The notes under the pieces are model-generated. The model searched no databases. It was not told the origin of the DNA and was given only the letters and a program-made list of their open reading frames with translations. From Actinotalea caeni (lineage in GTDB: Bacteria > Actinomycetota > Actinomycetes > Actinomycetales > Beutenbergiaceae): a stretch of DNA of 64,000 bases. Position 1 is the first letter of the stretch, and every line of letters starts with the position of its first letter. The position numbers were made by a program, and so were the translations under genes. Positions 60,241 to 64,000 of the stretch are shown here, in pieces. The DNA lies in contig NZ_WNXX01000004.1 in NCBI RefSeq assembly GCF_009733795.1, positions 1 through 64,000 of the forward strand, given 5' to 3'.

Positions 60241-61835
60241 GCGCGGCGCCCGATCACGCGGCCGGCGCGCTCGCCGGTGACCGCGCCGTCGCGCAGCGCG
60301 AAGCGGCCGTTGACGAGCACGTGGTGGATGCCGTCGGCGGGCTGCCGCGGGTCGGCGTAGGTGGCGCGCTCGCGCACCCGGTCCGGGTCGAGCACGACGA
60401 GGTCGGCCTTGGCCCCGACGGCGACCCGACCGCGGTCGGTCAGGCCCAGCCGGGCGGCCGGCGCGCTGGTCATGTGACGGATGGCCTCGGGCAAGGTGAG
60501 CACCCCTTCCTCGCGGACGTAGGTGTCCAGGATGCGGGGGAAGGTGCCCCACGAGCGAGGGTGCGGGCGGTCGCCCACGAGGATGCCGTCGCTGCCGACG
60601 GTGTGGGCCGGGTGCGCCATCAATGTGCGGACGTGCTCCTCGATGCCGACGTGCATGACGCACGGGGCGCCGAACCGGGTGGCGGCCAGCACGTCCAGGC
60701 ACAGCTCGGCGGGAGCCAGCCCGCGCGCGGCCGCGGCGTCGCTCAGCGGCACCCCGACGACGTCGGCGTAGGAGGGTGCGCCGGGCACGCCCACCACCTG
60801 CACCGCGCGCCAGTCGACCGTGAGGCCCTGGTGGCCGTCGGAGCCGGTGACGTCGAGCGCCTCCACGATGCGGGCCCGGGTCGCCGGGTCCCGGAGCCGG
60901 TCGAGCTGCTCCTCGACCGACCCGGCCTGCGCCCAGCTCGGCAGCTGAGAACCGAGCGTCGTCATCGCCGCCAGGTAGGGGTAGGCGTCGAAGGAGAGGT
61001 CGACGCCGTCGGCCACCGCGTCGTCGAGCAGCGCGAGCAGCTCGGGCAGCTTGCCGCGGTTGATCTCGAAGCTGAGGTGGGCGTGCGCGAGGTGCAGCGC
61101 CACGCCGGAGCGGCGCGCGATCTCCACGCACTCGCGGTAGCCCTCGAGCGCGGCGGAGCCGTAGTTGCGGTGGTGCGGGCTGAAGTAGCCGCCGTGCTCG
61201 GCGACGACGCGGCACAGCGACACCAGCTCGTCGGTGTCGGCGAACATGCCGGGCACGTAGGTGAGACCGGCCGAGAGCCCGACGGCGCCGGCCGCCATGC
61301 TCTCGGCGACCACCGCGCGCATGCGGTGCAGCTCGGCAGGCGTGGCGCGGCGGGCGTCGTCGCCCATGACGAGCATGCGCACGGTGCCGTGCGGCACCAG
61401 GTAGGCGGTGTTGACGGCGGTGCCCTGGTCCAGCCGGTCGAGGTACTCCGCGACCGTGCGCCAGGACCAGTCGAAGCCCTCGGGGTCGTCGTTCCAGCCC
61501 GCGATGCGCGCGCGCAGCGCCTCCAGCGTGCGGTCGTCGACGGGCGCGTAGCTCAGCCCGTCCTGGCCCAGCACCTCGAGCGTGACGCCCTGGCTGAGCT
61601 TCGCGGTGTGGTCGGGCTCGACGAGGATCTGCAGGTCGGAGTGCGAGTGCATGTCGATGAACCCCGGCGCGAGCACCGCGCCGTCGAGGTCGACGACCTC
61701 GGTGGCGGCGCGGTCGCGCAGGTCGCCGATCGCGGCGATCTCGTCCCCGGCCACGAGCACGTCCCCGACGACCGGCTCGCCGCCGAGCCCGTCGTGGATC
61801 GTCGCGTGCCGCAGCAGCAGCGTGCGCTCGCTCAT
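60237..61835 (-). CDS. N-acyl-D-amino-acid deacylase (D-aminoacylase family)
   Basis: A 532-residue amidohydrolase-superfamily enzyme. The metal motif HSHSD (63-67) follows LAPGFIDM. Later segments GLSAGLTYVPGMF, YFSPHHRNYG, ALHLAHAHLS, GSDGILVGDRPHPR and GTFPRILDTYVREEG are characteristic of D-aminoacylases. It releases a D-amino acid from an N-acyl conjugate, or acts on a related amide. It overlaps the Gfo gene upstream and IclR downstream by 4 nt each. Confidence 0.88.
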   Translation of the reverse strand: MSERTLLLRHATIHDGLGGEPVVGDVLVAGDEIAAIGDLRDRAATEVVDLDGAVLAPGFIDMHSHSDLQILVEPDHTAKLSQGVTLEVLGQDGLSYAPVDDRTLEALRARIAGWNDDPEGFDWSWRTVAEYLDRLDQGTAVNTAYLVPHGTVRMLVMGDDARRATPAELHRMRAVVAESMAAGAVGLSAGLTYVPGMFADTDELVSLCRVVAEHGGYFSPHHRNYGSAALEGYRECVEIARRSGVALHLAHAHLSFEINRGKLPELLALLDDAVADGVDLSFDAYPYLAAMTTLGSQLPSWAQAGSVEEQLDRLRDPATRARIVEALDVTGSDGHQGLTVDWRAVQVVGVPGAPSYADVVGVPLSDAAAARGLAPAELCLDVLAATRFGAPCVMHVGIEEHVRTLMAHPAHTVGSDGILVGDRPHPRSWGTFPRILDTYVREEGVLTLPEAIRHMTSAPAARLGLTDRGRVAVGAKADLVVLDPDRVRERATYADPRQPADGIHHVLVNGRFALRDGAVTGERAGRVIGRRA

Positions 61836-62893
61836 CCGACCGCTCCCACCTGCACCGGGCCGCCGACCTCGGCGCTGCGGTAGAGCGCGTCGGTGGTCTC
61901 GACGACGTGCAGCCCGAGCTCGCTGGCCATGCCCTCCGGCGCGGGCGCGCCGAACGCGCACTCGATCAGCGCCTTGGTGGGGGCGCCGGCGTCGTAGACG
62001 CCCGAGGACTGCTCGGGCGGGAGGTCGACGACGGTGCCGTCGGCGCGCACCAGTCGCACCTCGTCGCGCACCGAGTCCACCCAGAGCTGCCCGGCCGAGC
62101 CGTACATCGCGAGGTGCCACTGCGGGCGGGCCAGGTAGGGGTGGGTGGAGGCGCAGCTGAGCGCCGCGGAACCGGCGCAGCTGCTGAACGAGGCGGCCGC
62201 CACCACGTGCAGCTCGATGTCGGCGCGCTGCGGGTACAGCATCGCGGTGACGTCGTCGAACCGCTCCCCGGTGATCCAGCTGACCAGGCCGAGCTGGTGC
62301 GACATCGACACCGCGGCGGCGCCGCCGCCGGAGACACGGCGGTCGGTGTAGGTCGACGGCGTCGAGGCCGCGGTGCCGCCCCAGCCGCCGTCGGTCGCGC
62401 CGCCCAGCAGGGCGCGGGTGTTGACGGCGAGGTGGTTCATCAGGTGCTCGAGCTCACCGATCTCGCCCTCCTCGACCAGCCGGCGCGCCGTCACGAACGC
62501 AGGCGCCGCCGACCAGCCGAAGCCGATGAGCAGCGCGCGGTCGGCGCTCACCGCGGCCTCGTGCATCCGGCGCGCCGCACCGGACTCCAGCGCGAACGGC
62601 TTCTCCACGAGGACGTGGGCGCCGGCCTCCAGCGCGGCGACCACCTGCTCCTCGTGCGCCACCGGGGGCGAGGACACCACCACGATCTCGGGCTCGGTCT
62701 CGGCGAGCGCCGTGCGCCAGTCGGTCTCCGCGCGCGGCACCCCGAACTCGGCAGCGATCTCGCCGACCTGCTCGGCCGCCGGTGACGACACCGCGACCAG
62801 GTCGACCCGCGGGTCGGCCACCAGCGCGGGCAGGTGGCTGCTGCGCGACCACGCACCCGCGCTGAGGACCGCCGCGCGCACCCGCCCGCTCAC
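61832..62893 (-). CDS. Gfo/Idh/MocA family oxidoreductase (D-amino-acid operon)
   Basis: A 353-residue dehydrogenase: an N-terminal Rossmann domain with RAAVLSAGAWSRSSHLPALV in place of the usual GxGxxG start, the catalytic EKP in LVEKPFALES, and a C-terminal substrate domain. It starts at a GTG overlapping the stop of the permease gene. A fourth Gfo protein in the window, phylogenetically distinct by sequence. It probably oxidises the sugar part of the substrate imported by the adjacent transporter. Confidence 0.85.
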   Translation of the reverse strand: MSGRVRAAVLSAGAWSRSSHLPALVADPRVDLVAVSSPAAEQVGEIAAEFGVPRAETDWRTALAETEPEIVVVSSPPVAHEEQVVAALEAGAHVLVEKPFALESGAARRMHEAAVSADRALLIGFGWSAAPAFVTARRLVEEGEIGELEHLMNHLAVNTRALLGGATDGGWGGTAASTPSTYTDRRVSGGGAAAVSMSHQLGLVSWITGERFDDVTAMLYPQRADIELHVVAAASFSSCAGSAALSCASTHPYLARPQWHLAMYGSAGQLWVDSVRDEVRLVRADGTVVDLPPEQSSGVYDAGAPTKALIECAFGAPAPEGMASELGLHVVETTDALYRSAEVGGPVQVGAVG

Positions 62894-63813
62894 TTGTCGT
62901 ACCCCGCGGCGAGCGCGCTCACCACGTGGCGCTGGAACGCGAGCACCAGCAGCACCGGCGGGATCATCGCCAGCACGGTCGCGGCGGCGAGCGAGTTCCA
63001 GTTGAACTGCTGCACCGACTGGAAGCCCACCAGCAGCGGCGGCACCGTCAGCTGGTTGGTCAGCACCAGCGAGTAGAAGAACTCGCTCCACGCCTCGAGG
63101 AAGATCAGCACCCCGGACGCGACGATGCCGGGCTTGGCGATCGGAAGCACGACGACCGCGAGCGCGCGCAGCCGACCGGCGCCGTCGATGCTCGCCGCTT
63201 CCTCGATCTCGTGGGGAAGCTGGTCGAAGTAGTTCTTCAGCACCATGATCGCCAGCGGCAGCGTGAACACGTTGTAGCTGATGATGAGCGCCCAGGGCGT
63301 GTCGAGGAGCTCGAGCACGCGGAACGCCACGAAGAACGGCCCGACGATCGCGATCGCCGGCACCACGCGCGAGGCGATGATCGTCAGCTCGAACGTGCGC
63401 GAGCCGCGGAACGGGTAGCGCGACAGGGCGTAGCCCGCGATGCCGGCCAGCAGCAGGTTGAGCACCACGAGCACCGTGCTGACGAGGAAGCTCTGCCCGA
63501 TCGCCGGCACCAGGCGGGCGCCGACGTCGGTCGAGCCGAACGCGTCGCCGCCCGTGGAGCCGGTCAGCAGCGAGACGTAGTTGTCCAGCGTGATGCTGCT
63601 CGGCACCATCGGGAACGGGCGCACGCCCAGCTGCGCCGGTGTGATGAGGCTCGACACCAGGAGGTACCAGACCGGCAGCAGCACCCACAGCGCGAACACC
63701 ACCGCGCCGAGGTAGATGACGACGGTGACGAGCGGACGACGCCGTCGACCACCGCGGCTGTTGCGGACGGGGCGCGGCCGCGAGGCCGGCGCCGCCGGAG
63801 AGGACACGGTCAT
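62890..63813 (-). CDS. carbohydrate ABC transporter permease (MalG type)
   Basis: A 307-residue permease with a positively charged N-terminus (SRGGRRRR), six hydrophobic helices and the coupling EAA loop HEIEEAASIDGAGRLR. It forms the channel with the permease that precedes it, 3 nt upstream. As before, no ATPase gene lies in the visible part of the operon. Confidence 0.92.
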   Translation of the reverse strand: MTVSSPAAPASRPRPVRNSRGGRRRRPLVTVVIYLGAVVFALWVLLPVWYLLVSSLITPAQLGVRPFPMVPSSITLDNYVSLLTGSTGGDAFGSTDVGARLVPAIGQSFLVSTVLVVLNLLLAGIAGYALSRYPFRGSRTFELTIIASRVVPAIAIVGPFFVAFRVLELLDTPWALIISYNVFTLPLAIMVLKNYFDQLPHEIEEAASIDGAGRLRALAVVVLPIAKPGIVASGVLIFLEAWSEFFYSLVLTNQLTVPPLLVGFQSVQQFNWNSLAAATVLAMIPPVLLVLAFQRHVVSALAAGYDK

Positions 63814-63816
63814 CGC

Positions 63817-64000
63817 CTACCTGCTCTCGGAGGAGTACAGCAGCTTGACGGTGACGAGGCCGCCGACGAGCGCGAGCCCGCCGAGCACCACCGCGAGGGC
63901 GGACCCCAGACCGATGTTCGTCACCACGAACAGCTGCCGGTAGATGAGGATGCTGAGCACCTGGGTGGCGTCACCCGGACCGCCCTGCGTCATCGCGAAG
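63817..64000 (-). CDS. sugar ABC transporter permease (MalF type), C-terminal part, truncated by the window edge
   Basis: The last 60 or so residues of a permease that enters from the right. FAMTQGGPGDATQVLS matches the T-GGPG-AT motif near the end of MalF-type sugar permeases, followed by the final helix (LGSALAVVLGGLALVGGLVTV) and a TAG stop. The rest of the gene, and presumably the binding protein, lie beyond the window. Confidence 0.85.
   Translation of the reverse strand, partial: FAMTQGGPGDATQVLSILIYRQLFVVTNIGLGSALAVVLGGLALVGGLVTVKLLYSSESR

Noticed and set aside
1-64000. tRNA, rRNA or insertion sequence
   Set aside because: No cloverleaf ending in a CCA-type tail, no rRNA core sequence and no transposase were recognised; short or unusual RNAs could still be missed.

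Overview
The window is very G+C-rich, densely packed and rich in GTG starts and 1-4 nt start/stop overlaps. Together with an Eis-type acetyltransferase, an F420-type LLM oxidoreductase, a DUF6318-like lipoprotein and sugar ABC importers that lack their own ATPase, this points to a free-living actinomycete (Actinomycetota). Micrococcales or Propionibacteriales are plausible, but the genus cannot be fixed from sequence alone. No rRNA, tRNA, CRISPR array or insertion sequence was recognised.

Layout. 0-4.4 kb: a PKD-domain secreted protein and a lipoprotein, an Eis-like GNAT and an MFS transporter. 4.6-6.7 kb: a DeoR regulator divergent from a KDPG aldolase plus P-loop kinase pair, with three 10-bp operator-like repeats between them. 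6.7-16.1 kb: a minus-strand catabolic regulon holding three Gfo/Idh/MocA dehydrogenases, a sugar isomerase, an LLM oxidoreductase, a VOC protein and an NMT1-type ABC importer. A LacI regulator sits inside it, and its probable operators occur upstream of two transcription units. 16.5-22 kb: small unknown proteins, including a nuclease-like protein, a polytopic membrane protein, three related membrane-anchored proteins and a zinc-ribbon protein.

22.5-32.1 kb: a horizontally acquired-looking island of lower G+C and different codon use. It carries a C5-cytosine methyltransferase followed by three translationally coupled genes: a P-loop ATPase, an unknown protein and a 1647-residue protein with a PD-(D/E)xK-like motif and a C-terminal HerA/FtsK-like ATPase. 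The order and sizes recall the DndF-DndG-DndH (DptFGH) restriction module of phosphorothioation systems, but here it is tied to a cytosine methylase. This is the strongest candidate for an undescribed defence system in the window.

32.4-37.8 kb: a TetR/quinone oxidoreductase pair, a decayed ECF sigma factor with its SnoaL-like neighbour, a decayed hydrolase, a histidine phosphatase and an alpha/beta hydrolase. 37.9-47.6 kb: a GntR-controlled eight-gene operon joining a sugar ABC importer, a glycoside-hydrolase-like protein and the tartronate-semialdehyde/hydroxypyruvate to glycerate-phosphate route. 47.6-53.3 kb: three regulator/enzyme pairs with visible palindromic operators (WYL/epoxide hydrolase, TetR/SDR-AKR) and an array of four 72-nt palindromic elements. 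53.3-57 kb: a paralogue of the zinc-ribbon protein, a RelA/SpoT-domain synthetase and a membrane protein with a TIR-like cytoplasmic domain. 57.2-64 kb: an operon running off the right edge with sugar-type permeases, a Gfo dehydrogenase, a D-aminoacylase, an IclR regulator, a D-threonine aldolase-like enzyme and a Zn alcohol dehydrogenase.

A second unusual signal runs through the whole window. Intergenic elements built from 13-nt arms repeated every 19 nt, two forward then two or more inverted, occur at four gene 3' ends. Their geometry is the same although their sequences differ from locus to locus.
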